Positions 38,018 through 44,901 of a stretch of 64,000 nucleotides of DNA are shown piece after piece. Location of the stretch: the NCBI GenBank assembly GCA_019801415.1, contig JAHVJD010000005.1, forward strand, positions 186,001-250,000, read 5' to 3'. Source of the DNA: Nocardioides marinus (GTDB lineage: Bacteria; Pseudomonadota; Alphaproteobacteria; Rhodobacterales; Rhodobacteraceae). How positions within the stretch are numbered: position 1 is the first letter of the stretch; each line of letters begins with the position of its first letter. The position numbers and the translations under genes are program-made. The notes under the pieces were generated by a model that saw only the letters and a program-made list of their open reading frames with translations, searched no databases and was not told the DNA's origin.

Positions 38018-38682
38018 CAGCTTTGCGGCGGCTCGGCTGGCGCCTGCAGCCGCGCGAACAGGCGCAGCGCATGGGATTTGTCCGCTGCCGCCACCGGCAT
38101 CATCCGGTCATAGGCGGCGGCGATCACCCCCGCGATCTCGGGTCGCAGGATGGTTGCGCCGGTCTCTGGCAACACCGCCAGCGGCGAGGCCTCGGCAAAT
38201 GCCCGGTCGCCCCACAGCAGCGCCACCTGCACCGCCTGGGTCAGCGCAAGCGTTTCCGCGGGCAACTCCGCCATTGCGCCCTGCATCTGCAGGAAGATAA
38301 AGGCCGCCTTGATGCCGCCCTGCTCGTCGAAACGGAAGGCGCGGTATTGGCTCGCACCGCCCGCCTTGAGACGGCCCACCAACGGCGCGAGATCGGGGAT
38401 CATCCGGTCGAGATCCGGGACCGCCAGCAGTTCTTCCCAATCGCGAAAGAAGAAGAACATCAGGTTCGACCCCAGTTCCGGGTCGGTCTCGGCCATCTGG
38501 TGGCCCGCCAGCGTCATCACCGCCTCCACCGCGCCCTTGATGGTTCGCAGCGTTTCGTCCTGAACGCCGAATACGATTGGCGCAACCGGCCGCCCCCAGC
38601 GGGCAAAGGCATAAGAGCCGTCGTTGCGGGTGAACAGGGTTTCGATCTGCTCCGGCGTCAGGTTCGGCAACTGAGGGGTCAT
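38017..38682 (-). CDS. Unrecognised protein coupled to thpR
   Basis: A 221-residue protein with no motif I recognise. It has no signal peptide or membrane segment. Visible features: YAFARWGRPVAPIVFGVQDE, ELGSNLMFFFFRDWEELLAV, and a helix-rich C-terminus with LRPEIAGVIAAAYDRMM. A longer open frame reaches 39042, but it runs through a repeat element; AAGGAGA before 38682 marks the true start. It overlaps thpR by one base, so a shared pathway, possibly RNA-related, is a reasonable guess. Confidence 0.75.
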   Translation of the reverse strand: MTPQLPNLTPEQIETLFTRNDGSYAFARWGRPVAPIVFGVQDETLRTIKGAVEAVMTLAGHQMAETDPELGSNLMFFFFRDWEELLAVPDLDRMIPDLAPLVGRLKAGGASQYRAFRFDEQGGIKAAFIFLQMQGAMAELPAETLALTQAVQVALLWGDRAFAEASPLAVLPETGATILRPEIAGVIAAAYDRMMPVAAADKSHALRLFARLQAPAEPPQS

Positions 38683-38753
38683 GGGCGTCTCCTTGGTCTT
38701 GCCCCGTCTATGCCGTCTGCGCCGCGCCACGGCAAGGGGGGCTCCCGCGCCTG

Positions 38754-38784
38754 TCCGCCCCTCTGGCTCCACCAGAGGGGCGGA
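38754..38784. other. Perfect long hairpin before the thpR operon
   Basis: TCCGCCCCTCTGG pairs without a mismatch with CCAGAGGGGCGGA over 13 bases around CTCCA. The gap 38683-39086 is 404 bases without a gene and also holds the repeat element and palindromes listed next. The hairpin may stop transcription from ruvB or protect the downstream mRNA; there is no T-run on either strand. Confidence 0.6.
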
Positions 38785-38793
38785 AACAGCCTT

Positions 38794-38977
38794 GGGCCGG
38801 GCGCCGCTGGCGCGGCGCAGCAATCCCCCAAATGGAGCGGGGTCCAATACCGGAGTGCCCTTTCGTCTCTTTGCAGCGAGACGTCGGCCGAAGGCCGCGC
38901 CGCGCACCAGCGCGGCGCCCGGCCCAACGGGCGCAGGCGCATCTGTGATGCGCCGACGCCGGGCGGGAGCGCCTGCC
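38794..38977 (+). repeat. Palindromic intergenic repeat, copy A
   Basis: Outer arms at 38794-38818 and 38897-38925 are near-perfect inverted repeats (25 against 29 bases, two small bulges) flanking about 80 bases. The right part starts with GGCGCCCGGCCCAACGGG (38914-38931), a string found again at 48011-48028. It then forms a hairpin GGCGCATC/GATGCGCC at 38936-38954 inside arms GCAGGCGC/GCGCCTGC (38933-38976). The tail CGACGCCGGGCGGGAGC also recurs in copy B with one change. This looks like a dispersed, structured repeat family. Confidence 0.7.
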
Positions 38978-39003
38978 GGAACGGTCCAGGCACAGGGGGC
39001 AAT

Positions 39004-39041
39004 GGTCAGGACATCTGACCTGTTGTTTCGCGCGCGAAACA
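39004..39041. promoter_or_regulatory. Two adjacent palindromes downstream of ruvB
   Basis: GGTCAG and CTGACC at 39004-39020 are perfect arms five bases apart. TGTTTCGCGCGCGAAACA at 39024-39041 is a perfect 18-base palindrome. On the minus strand TATAAG (39071-39066) lies just upstream. Together they resemble a promoter with regulator sites for the unknown gene and thpR. Confidence 0.42.
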
Positions 39042-39086
39042 TTGGGGCAGCAACGTTGACACAACTTATAGTGGTGCGCGGCGGCT

Positions 39087-40106
39087 TTACCCGAACAGGT
39101 CGTTCTGGCTGCGCGGGGGGCTCATTCCCAGGTGGGTCCAGGCCTTTTGCGCCAGCATCCGGCCACGCGGGGTGCGTTGGATCAGACCCTGCTGCAAGAG
39201 ATAGGGTTCGATCACTTCCTCCAGCGCGTCGCGGCTTTCGCTGAGCGCGGCGGAAATCGTCTCGATCCCCACCGGGCCGCCGCCGTAGTTTTCGGCAATC
39301 AGCTTCAGGTATCTCCGGTCGGCCCCATCCAGCCCCAGCTGATCCACCCCCAGTCGTGTCAGGGCGCCGTCGGCCAACTCGCGGGTGATCGTGCCGTCAC
39401 CTTCGACCACCGCAAAGTCCACGACCCGTCGCAGCAGCCGACCGGCAATCCGGGGCGTGCCCCTTGCGCGGCGGGCGATCTCGCGGGCCCCGGCGTCGTC
39501 GGCAGGCGCGCCCAATTTGCGGGCGTTGCGACTGACGATCTCGAACAGCTCGTCAATCGTGTAGAACTGCAGCCGAGTCGGAATGCCGAAACGGTCCCGC
39601 AGCGGCGTGGTCAAAAGGCCCATGCGGGTGGTGGCCCCCACCAGCGTGAAGGGTTGCAGCTCGATCCGCACGGTGCGCGCGGCCGGACCCTCGCCGATCA
39701 CGAGGTCCAGCTCGAAATCCTCCATCGCCGGGTAGAGCACCTCCTCCACCGCCGGGTTCAGCCGATGGATCTCGTCGATGAACAGCACGTCGCGGGCTTC
39801 GAGGTTGGTGAGGATCGCGGCCAGATCGCCGGCCTTGGCCAGCACCGGGCCGGAGGTCATGCGGAAGTTCACGCCCAGCTCACGCGCGACGATCTGCGCC
39901 AGCGTGGTCTTGCCGAGGCCGGGAGGGCCGTGGAACAGCGTGTGGTCCATCGCCTCTCCGCGGCGGCGCGCGGATTCAATAAAGACCCGCAGGTTGGCGC
40001 GGGCTTCGGCCTGGCCGATGAATTCGCCCAACCCCTGGGGTCGCAGGGCGCGGTCGTTGTCCTCGGGCAGCGGATCAGGGCGCAGGGCGGGATCGGCGTC
40101 AATCAT
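39087..40106 (-). CDS. ruvB: Holliday junction helicase subunit RuvB
   Basis: Hexameric AAA motor that drives branch migration with RuvA. The 339-residue protein starts [10 protein letters not shown]; the open frame goes 21 codons further but GGGGAG precedes this ATG. Walker A GPPGLGKT is at 60-67, Walker [10 protein letters not shown] near 110, the sensor GATTRMG near 156, and the C-terminal winged helix ends [13 protein letters not shown]. It is the third gene of ruvC-ruvA-ruvB, after a 128-base gap with a repeat. Confidence 0.97.
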   Translation of the reverse strand: MIDADPALRPDPLPEDNDRALRPQGLGEFIGQAEARANLRVFIESARRRGEAMDHTLFHGPPGLGKTTLAQIVARELGVNFRMTSGPVLAKAGDLAAILTNLEARDVLFIDEIHRLNPAVEEVLYPAMEDFELDLVIGEGPAARTVRIELQPFTLVGATTRMGLLTTPLRDRFGIPTRLQFYTIDELFEIVSRNARKLGAPADDAGAREIARRARGTPRIAGRLLRRVVDFAVVEGDGTITRELADGALTRLGVDQLGLDGADRRYLKLIAENYGGGPVGIETISAALSESRDALEEVIEPYLLQQGLIQRTPRGRMLAQKAWTHLGMSPPRSQNDLFG

Positions 40107-40127
40107 GGGCAACTCCCCTGATACGAA

Positions 40128-40190
40128 GGGCGGCGCCCGGCCGCGGGCGGAAGCGAAGCGCCCGCCCATCGGGGCGGTCGGGCGCTGCCC
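40128..40190 (+). repeat. Structured palindromic element between ruvB and ruvA
   Basis: GGGCGGCGCCCGGCCG (40128-40143) pairs with CGGTCGGGCGCTGCCC (40175-40190) over 16 positions, two of them G-U if read as plus-strand RNA. Inside, GCGGGCG/CGCCCGC (40143-40165) forms a stem, and CCGCCC/GGGCGG (40162-40177) is an alternative stem. It shares GGCGCCCGGCC with copies A and B but is otherwise different. It splits ruvA from ruvB. Confidence 0.55.
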
Positions 40191-40234
40191 GGCCGGTCGG
40201 CCAGGCGGAACACTGAACTGAAAGCCTCACCTCA

Positions 40235-40921
40235 TCACCCCTTTGGTGCCAGCAGGCGCAGCGCCGCGCGGATCAGTTCCGGCTCGTCAGCCTCCGGGCT
40301 GGCGGCGGCGGCTTCTGCCACGGCGGCAGCGGCGTCGGAGGGACCATAGCCGAGATTGCCCAGTGCCGACAGCGCCCCGGCCGAGGCCGCCGCTGCACCC
40401 GAAGGTTTCTTGGGCGCAGTCTTGCGGGATGGCTTGGCGGCGGCTGGCTCTGCGTCCTCGATCACCTCCAGCGCCGGTCCGTCCATCGCGTCAGCGACGG
40501 TGCCGCCCATCGCCATCACGCCGGGCGCCTTGTCCTTGAGGTCCAGAACGATGCGCTGCGCGGTCTTGGGTCCGACGCCCTTGGCCGCCTTCACCGCCGC
40601 CCAATCCCCCAGCGCGATAGCGCGGCTGACCCCATCCGGCCCAAGCGCGCCGAGGATCGCCAGCGACACCTTGGCCCCGACCCCCTGCACCGAAGTCAGC
40701 AGCCGGTGCCATTCCTTTTCGACCAGCGACGGGAACCCGTAAAGCTGCATCAGGTCCTCGCGCACCACCATGTCGGTATAAAGCGCCACCGCCTCTCCGA
40801 CGCCGGGCAGCGCCGCAAGGGTGCGGTCCGAGCAGTAGACGATGTAGCCGACGCCGCGCACATCGATCAGCACGTGATCCTGCGCGCGGTATTCCAACCG
40901 CCCTGTCAGCTTGCCGATCAT
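40235..40921 (-). CDS. ruvA: Holliday junction protein RuvA
   Basis: Binds four-way junctions as a tetramer and loads RuvB. The 228 residues start [20 protein letters not shown], the OB-fold. Helix-hairpin-helix motifs are near 72-92 ([20 protein letters not shown]) and 108-125 ([18 protein letters not shown]). The C-terminal RuvB-binding domain holds [19 protein letters not shown]. An Ala/Pro/Lys linker near 150-175 makes it slightly longer than the E. coli protein. It overlaps ruvC by four bases (ATGA). Confidence 0.96.
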   Translation of the reverse strand: MIGKLTGRLEYRAQDHVLIDVRGVGYIVYCSDRTLAALPGVGEAVALYTDMVVREDLMQLYGFPSLVEKEWHRLLTSVQGVGAKVSLAILGALGPDGVSRAIALGDWAAVKAAKGVGPKTAQRIVLDLKDKAPGVMAMGGTVADAMDGPALEVIEDAEPAAAKPSRKTAPKKPSGAAAASAGALSALGNLGYGPSDAAAAVAEAAAASPEADEPELIRAALRLLAPKG

Positions 40922-41415
40922 GCGCGTTTCTCCTTCAGCTGGCGCTGTCCCGTGCCACCGTAATAGGCGTGACAGATCGCGATCGCCAGCGCATCCGCGG
41001 CATCCGCCCCCTTGGGCGCGCAGCCGGGCAGCTGCAGTTTGACCATATGGATGACCTGCTCCTTCTCCGCATGGCCGACGCCGACCACCGTCTTCTTGAC
41101 CCGGTTGGGCGCATATTCCCCCACCGGCAGCCCCGCCTTGGCCAGCGTCAACAAAGCCACGCCGCGGGCCTGGCCCAGCTTCAGCGTGCCGGCGCCGTCC
41201 TTGTTGACGAAGGTCTGCTCGATCGCGGCCTGATCGGGCGCATAGGCGGCAATCACCTCTGTCACCTGATTGTGCAACGACAACAGCCGCTCGCCGAGAT
41301 CATCGCCATCCGAGTGACACAGCCCGTTGGCGACATGGGACAGCCGCGGACCGTTTGATTCGATGACCCCCCACCCAAGGGTGCGCAGCCCCGGATCGAT
41401 TCCCAATATCCGCAT
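40918..41415 (-). CDS. ruvC: Holliday junction resolvase RuvC
   Basis: Endonuclease that cuts Holliday junctions. The true start is the ATG at 41415, giving [19 protein letters not shown]; the open frame further upstream is spurious. Of the four acidic catalytic residues, Asp7 (GIDPG), Glu near 66 (AAIEQTF) and the pair in [14 protein letters not shown] near 139-142 are present. At 165 residues it is normal. It heads the ruvCAB operon and diverges from the DUF1127 gene. Confidence 0.96.
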   Translation of the reverse strand: MRILGIDPGLRTLGWGVIESNGPRLSHVANGLCHSDGDDLGERLLSLHNQVTEVIAAYAPDQAAIEQTFVNKDGAGTLKLGQARGVALLTLAKAGLPVGEYAPNRVKKTVVGVGHAEKEQVIHMVKLQLPGCAPKGADAADALAIAICHAYYGGTGQRQLKEKRA

Positions 41416-41460
41416 TTTCTGCCCGCTGCCTGCCCGCTCATTGCAAATTATTTTCACCTC

Positions 41461-41563
41461 AATAGCACAAAACGCGAACATGTCCAATTTCTTCGGCACA
41501 ACCCACGGTTCTCTCACCGGGCGAAAAACGGTCTGAAACCGACCATTCAAATAGCGCAAAACG
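41461..41563. promoter_or_regulatory. Direct repeat upstream of ruvC
   Basis: AATAGCACAAAACG at 41461-41474 and AATAGCGCAAAACG at 41550-41563 differ by one base and start 89 bases apart, near eight helical turns. They lie 46 and 135 bases before the ruvC start. The 327-base gap 41416-41742 between ruvC and the DUF1127 gene has no gene. A regulator of ruvC could bind here; no LexA-like box was recognised. Confidence 0.35.
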
Positions 41564-41621
41564 ACATTCTCGGCCGTTTCGAGCAACCGGGCGCATATCC
41601 CTTGTTTTTATGACCCAAAGC

Positions 41622-41651
41622 CATGCGATTTTTGCATGGGACACATGCAAA
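41622..41651. promoter_or_regulatory. Overlapping inverted repeats before the DUF1127 gene
   Basis: TTTGCATG at 41631-41638 and CATGCAAA at 41644-41651 are perfect arms five bases apart. An overlapping pair CCATGC/GCATGG shares the middle half-site, giving three spaced CATGC/GCATG units. A weak promoter TTGCCG (41660-41665) with TAGATG (41683-41688) follows. This resembles an operator next to a promoter. Confidence 0.4.
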
Positions 41652-41742
41652 TCCATCACTTGCCGGAGCGTTTTTTCCAAACTAGATGCCGGCCATCGCG
41701 CAAGACGCGACCGACGGCAGCAGCAGATCAGAGGACAAGGAC

Positions 41743-41961
41743 ATGGCCGCATTTGACACCACCCGCACCGCTTATGGTTCCACCGGCCTTTTCGGGCGCA
41801 TCGGCGGCCTGATTGCCGCCGCAACCGGCGCTCTTGTTGCCTGGAATGATGCCCGCGCAACCCGCAAGGCCCTGTCGGCGCTGAGCGACCGCGAGCTGTC
41901 CGACATCGGGCTGTGCCGCGGCGACATCGAAGACGTGGCCCACGGCAAAGCGATCTTCTGA
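41743..41961 (+). CDS. DUF1127 domain protein
   Basis: A 72-residue protein ending in the YjiS/DUF1127 motif: WNDARATRKALSALSDREL followed by SDIGLCRGDIEDVAHGKAIF. The N-terminus has a short hydrophobic stretch (GGLIAAATGALVAW). The ATG at 41743 follows AGAGGACAAGGAC. In Agrobacterium and Rhodobacter relatives, small DUF1127 proteins influence phosphate uptake and RNA turnover, but no role is fixed here. The gene is monocistronic, with its own operator-like region and a strong terminator. Confidence 0.88.
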   Translation: MAAFDTTRTAYGSTGLFGRIGGLIAAATGALVAWNDARATRKALSALSDRELSDIGLCRGDIEDVAHGKAIF

Positions 41962-42006
41962 GACACTCGCGCGGCACCCGCCGCGCTTGAGGTCCGAACA
42001 TGACAA

Positions 42007-42043
42007 ACGCCGCGGCGCTGAGGCGCCCGCGGCGTATTTTTTT
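42007..42043 (+). terminator. Rho-independent terminator of the DUF1127 gene
   Basis: ACGCCGCGG pairs with CCGCGGCGT with an inner CGC/GCG stem around TGAG, followed by ATTTTTTT. A textbook terminator 46 bases after the stop. Confidence 0.92.
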
Positions 42044-42060
42044 GTCACGACATGGATTGG

Positions 42061-42405
42061 TCAGCCGAGCAGCTGCCGGATGCCTCCAGCCAAGGCCATG
42101 CTGGCCGGATCCCGTTGCATCACCACGGCACCGAATTGCTCTATGCCGCTGCCTTGGGACAGCCGCGCGACCCGCGCGTCGTAGCTCTGCTCCCCCAACG
42201 CGCAGATCAGGGACGCCTTGCAGACCAGAAACGCCGCCAGAACGTATAGACCCTTGCGCCCCAGCCCGCGCGATGGCGTCCGCAGCGGCTTTGCGACCAG
42301 CAGGCCGTCAGGCTGCATACGGATGGCACATCCCGACGATAGAGCCGCGTGCTTGCGGTTGATCTGCTTCAAACGTGCCTGAAATTGATCGCGATGCTCG
42401 CCCAT
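42061..42405 (-). CDS. Unrecognised small membrane-anchored protein
   Basis: A 114-residue protein of unknown function. GGAGG seven bases before the ATG at 42405 sets the start; the frame further up is not convincing. The N-terminal half is basic (FQARLKQINRKHAALSSG), a hydrophobic stretch GLYVLAAFLVCKASLICALG lies near 57-76, and the C-terminus EQSYDARVARLSQGSGIEQF is polar. One membrane helix with both ends short is the simplest view. A perfect AATTGCGGCAATT palindrome lies at 42467-42479 in its upstream gap. Confidence 0.65.
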   Translation of the reverse strand: MGEHRDQFQARLKQINRKHAALSSGCAIRMQPDGLLVAKPLRTPSRGLGRKGLYVLAAFLVCKASLICALGEQSYDARVARLSQGSGIEQFGAVVMQRDPASMALAGGIRQLLG

Positions 42406-42509
42406 ATCCAGCCTCCAGGAGGTCCACCTGCTACAGGCGGACGATCTTTGGAGCGGAATCGGGCAAAATTGCGGCAATTAGATAAAATTCACCTAAAAGC
42501 CGCGTGAAG

Positions 42510-43382
42510 TCAGGCTGCCTTCTGCAACAGCAACGTCGTCCATTCACCAATCTCTTCGCGCCGGGTGAGATTAATGCCATTCTGTGCATAAACGGCGACC
42601 ACGTCATCGGCCTGTTCATTGAGGATGCCGGACAGGATTGCATAGCCGCCGGGGCGGAGATTCGCGGCCAGTTCCGGCGACAGCGCCACCAGCGGGCCTT
42701 TCAGGATATTGGCAAAGATCAGGTCGAAAGGCGCCTGCTCCTGCAGCTGGGGATGGTCGAAACCGGCCGCCTCGAGACAGATCACCTGCCCGGCCATGCC
42801 GTTGGCCTTGAGGTTGGCCTCGGCGACTTCCACCGCCACCTCGTCAATGTCGCTGGCGAGGATGCTGCCGTCCCAGACCCGCGCCGCCGCCATCGCGAGC
42901 ACCGCGGTGCCGCAGCCGATGTCCGCGACCTTGTTGGCCTCGAACCCCTGATCCAGCAAGCAATCCAGCGCCAGCAGGCAGCCCAGCGTGGTGCCGTGGT
43001 GGCCGGTGCCGAACGCCATCGCCGCCTCGATCAGCAAGGGGATGCGCCCCTCGGGCAGCTTGTCTGCGTCGTGACTGCCGTAGACGAAGAAACGTCCGGC
43101 CTCGACCGGTGCCAGCTCGCGGCGCACATGGGCGACCCAATCGGTCTCGGGCACCTCGGAAACCACAAAGGGTTTGGCATCATGCATCGCGGCCAGCAGG
43201 GCCAGGCCCGCCTCGTCCGGGGCCTCGGTGAAATAGCCGCCGACCTCCCACAGGCCGGAGCCGTCTTCCATCTCGAACACGCCGATGCCGGTGGGTTCCG
43301 GGTTCAGCCGCTCCATCGCTTCGCCCAGTGCCTCGGCCTGGGCTTTTGCGGTCAGCGTGGTGAGGGCGGTGAAAGTGGTCAT
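42510..43382 (-). CDS. prmA: Ribosomal protein L11 methyltransferase
   Basis: SAM-dependent enzyme that trimethylates L11. In the 290-residue protein, the SAM motif is VADIGCGTAVLAMAAARVW near residue 152. Motif IV-like DLIFANILKGPLVALSPEL is near 215 and the preceding AFGTGHHGTT near 127 is a PrmA hallmark. AGGAG eight bases before the ATG supports the start. It stands alone between two gaps. Confidence 0.93.
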   Translation of the reverse strand: MTTFTALTTLTAKAQAEALGEAMERLNPEPTGIGVFEMEDGSGLWEVGGYFTEAPDEAGLALLAAMHDAKPFVVSEVPETDWVAHVRRELAPVEAGRFFVYGSHDADKLPEGRIPLLIEAAMAFGTGHHGTTLGCLLALDCLLDQGFEANKVADIGCGTAVLAMAAARVWDGSILASDIDEVAVEVAEANLKANGMAGQVICLEAAGFDHPQLQEQAPFDLIFANILKGPLVALSPELAANLRPGGYAILSGILNEQADDVVAVYAQNGINLTRREEIGEWTTLLLQKAA

Positions 43383-43474
43383 GGCGGCGCTCCTGAAACT
43401 GTTGTCCAGCGCCTAGGCCGCAACGCGGCCCGCGTCAAGCATTAGCCCCCAGGCCGCCGCCACGGAGCGCGGGA

Positions 43475-44710
43475 TCATTCCGCGGGTGCGGGCTGCGCGA
43501 ACTTGCTGAAAATCGTCTCGTTGCCCGGCTCCGGGTGGCGCGGGATCAGGAGCGACAGCGCCAGCGAGATCAGCGCCATGCCCGCAGCCAGGGCAAAGAC
43601 AAGACCCGGCGAATAGACCCAGAGCAGACCCAGGAGCACCGGCAGGAACACCGCCGCGATATGGTTGATGGTAAAGGCCACGGCCGCGGTCGGGGCAATG
43701 TCGCCGGGATCGGCGATCTTCTGGAAATAGGTCTTCAGCGCCAGCGCCAGGGCAAACAGCACGTGATCCACGACATACAGCACCGCGGCGATCACCACGC
43801 CCCAGCCGAACCAGTAGATGCCGCCATAGGCCGCAAAGACGATGGCCAGGCCGGCATATTCCACGATCAGCGTGCGGCGCTCACCGAACACCGCCACCGC
43901 CTTGCCCAGCATCGGCGCCACGGTCATGTTGATCACGAGGTTGATCAGGTAGAGACCGGTCAGCTCATGCACCTCAAAGCCGAACTTCTCGACCATCATG
44001 AAGCCGGCGAAGACCACGAAAATCTGCCGCCGCGCACCGGCCATGAACTGCAGCGCATAATACAGCCAGTAGCGCTTGCGCAGGATCAGCTTCTTGGTCT
44101 GCGGATGCGGCGCGTCGAATTGCGGATAGGCCAGCAAGGCGAACAGTGCGATCAGCGCGGTCACCCCGCCTGCGGCCAGGAAAACGGTGTTGTAGGCCAG
44201 GTCGAAGCGGTCCCAGGTCAGCACGATGAGGCCATAGACCACCAGCGTCGCCGCCGAGCCCGCCGCCACCAGCCAGCCCAGCGTCTGCGGCGCGCGGTCC
44301 TTGGGCAGCCATTGCAGCTGCAGCGACTGGTTCACTGTCTCGTAGTAGTGAAAGCCGATGGAGCTGAGCAGCGTCACCATCAGAATCCCGCCGAGCGACG
44401 GGAACCAGGCGGTGACCGCGGTCGCCACACCCAGCAGCACCAGCGAGATCAGCCCCAAGACCTGCTCGCGCACGAACAGGATGACGGCGATGACCCCCAC
44501 CGCCAGAAAGCCGGGGATCTCGCGCACCGTGTGCAGCAGACCGATGTCCGAGCCGTCGAACTGCGCCGCCTCGATCACGAAGTTGTTGAGCAGCGCGCTC
44601 CAGGCGTTGAAGGCAATCGGCATCGCCAGCGCCATCAGGAACAACAGGGTCACCGGACGGCGCCAGAACGGGAGGCCTTGGGCCTCAGACAGGGGCATGG
44701 GTCTGAACAT
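43475..44710 (-). CDS. Major facilitator superfamily transporter
   Basis: A 411-residue inner-membrane protein with about 12 hydrophobic segments. The first is VTLLFLMALAMPIAFNAWSA near residue 20. The loop between segments 6 and 7 carries PHPQTKKLILRKRYW. No sugar, drug or nucleoside signature is clear, so the substrate is unknown. The start may be 44710 or, four codons later, 44698; neither has a good ribosome site. It lies between prmA and priA, all minus strand, with no sign of a shared role. Confidence 0.85.
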   Translation of the reverse strand: MFRPMPLSEAQGLPFWRRPVTLLFLMALAMPIAFNAWSALLNNFVIEAAQFDGSDIGLLHTVREIPGFLAVGVIAVILFVREQVLGLISLVLLGVATAVTAWFPSLGGILMVTLLSSIGFHYYETVNQSLQLQWLPKDRAPQTLGWLVAAGSAATLVVYGLIVLTWDRFDLAYNTVFLAAGGVTALIALFALLAYPQFDAPHPQTKKLILRKRYWLYYALQFMAGARRQIFVVFAGFMMVEKFGFEVHELTGLYLINLVINMTVAPMLGKAVAVFGERRTLIVEYAGLAIVFAAYGGIYWFGWGVVIAAVLYVVDHVLFALALALKTYFQKIADPGDIAPTAAVAFTINHIAAVFLPVLLGLLWVYSPGLVFALAAGMALISLALSLLIPRHPEPGNETIFSKFAQPAPAE

Positions 44711-44901
44711 GAGCTAGGGTTTACGCGGCTTCGCCCGGGCTGGCGAGAGGGAAAACGAACCTGCACAGTCAGCTTTGCACCAGCGCGCAGAGAGCGGAGG
44801 TACGCCCGATGCGCGGCCCGGCCTCGGGCTCCGGGGGATTTCGGCCAGACAGGCCTGCGTCGCGCCGGTGTCAGACGCTCCCAGGGACGTGGCTGTCCCG
44901 G

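Noticed and set aside
38683-39042. N-terminal extension of the thpR-linked unknown protein
   Set aside because: The 120 extra codons run through hairpins and a repeat, and AAGGAGA marks the ATG at 38682.
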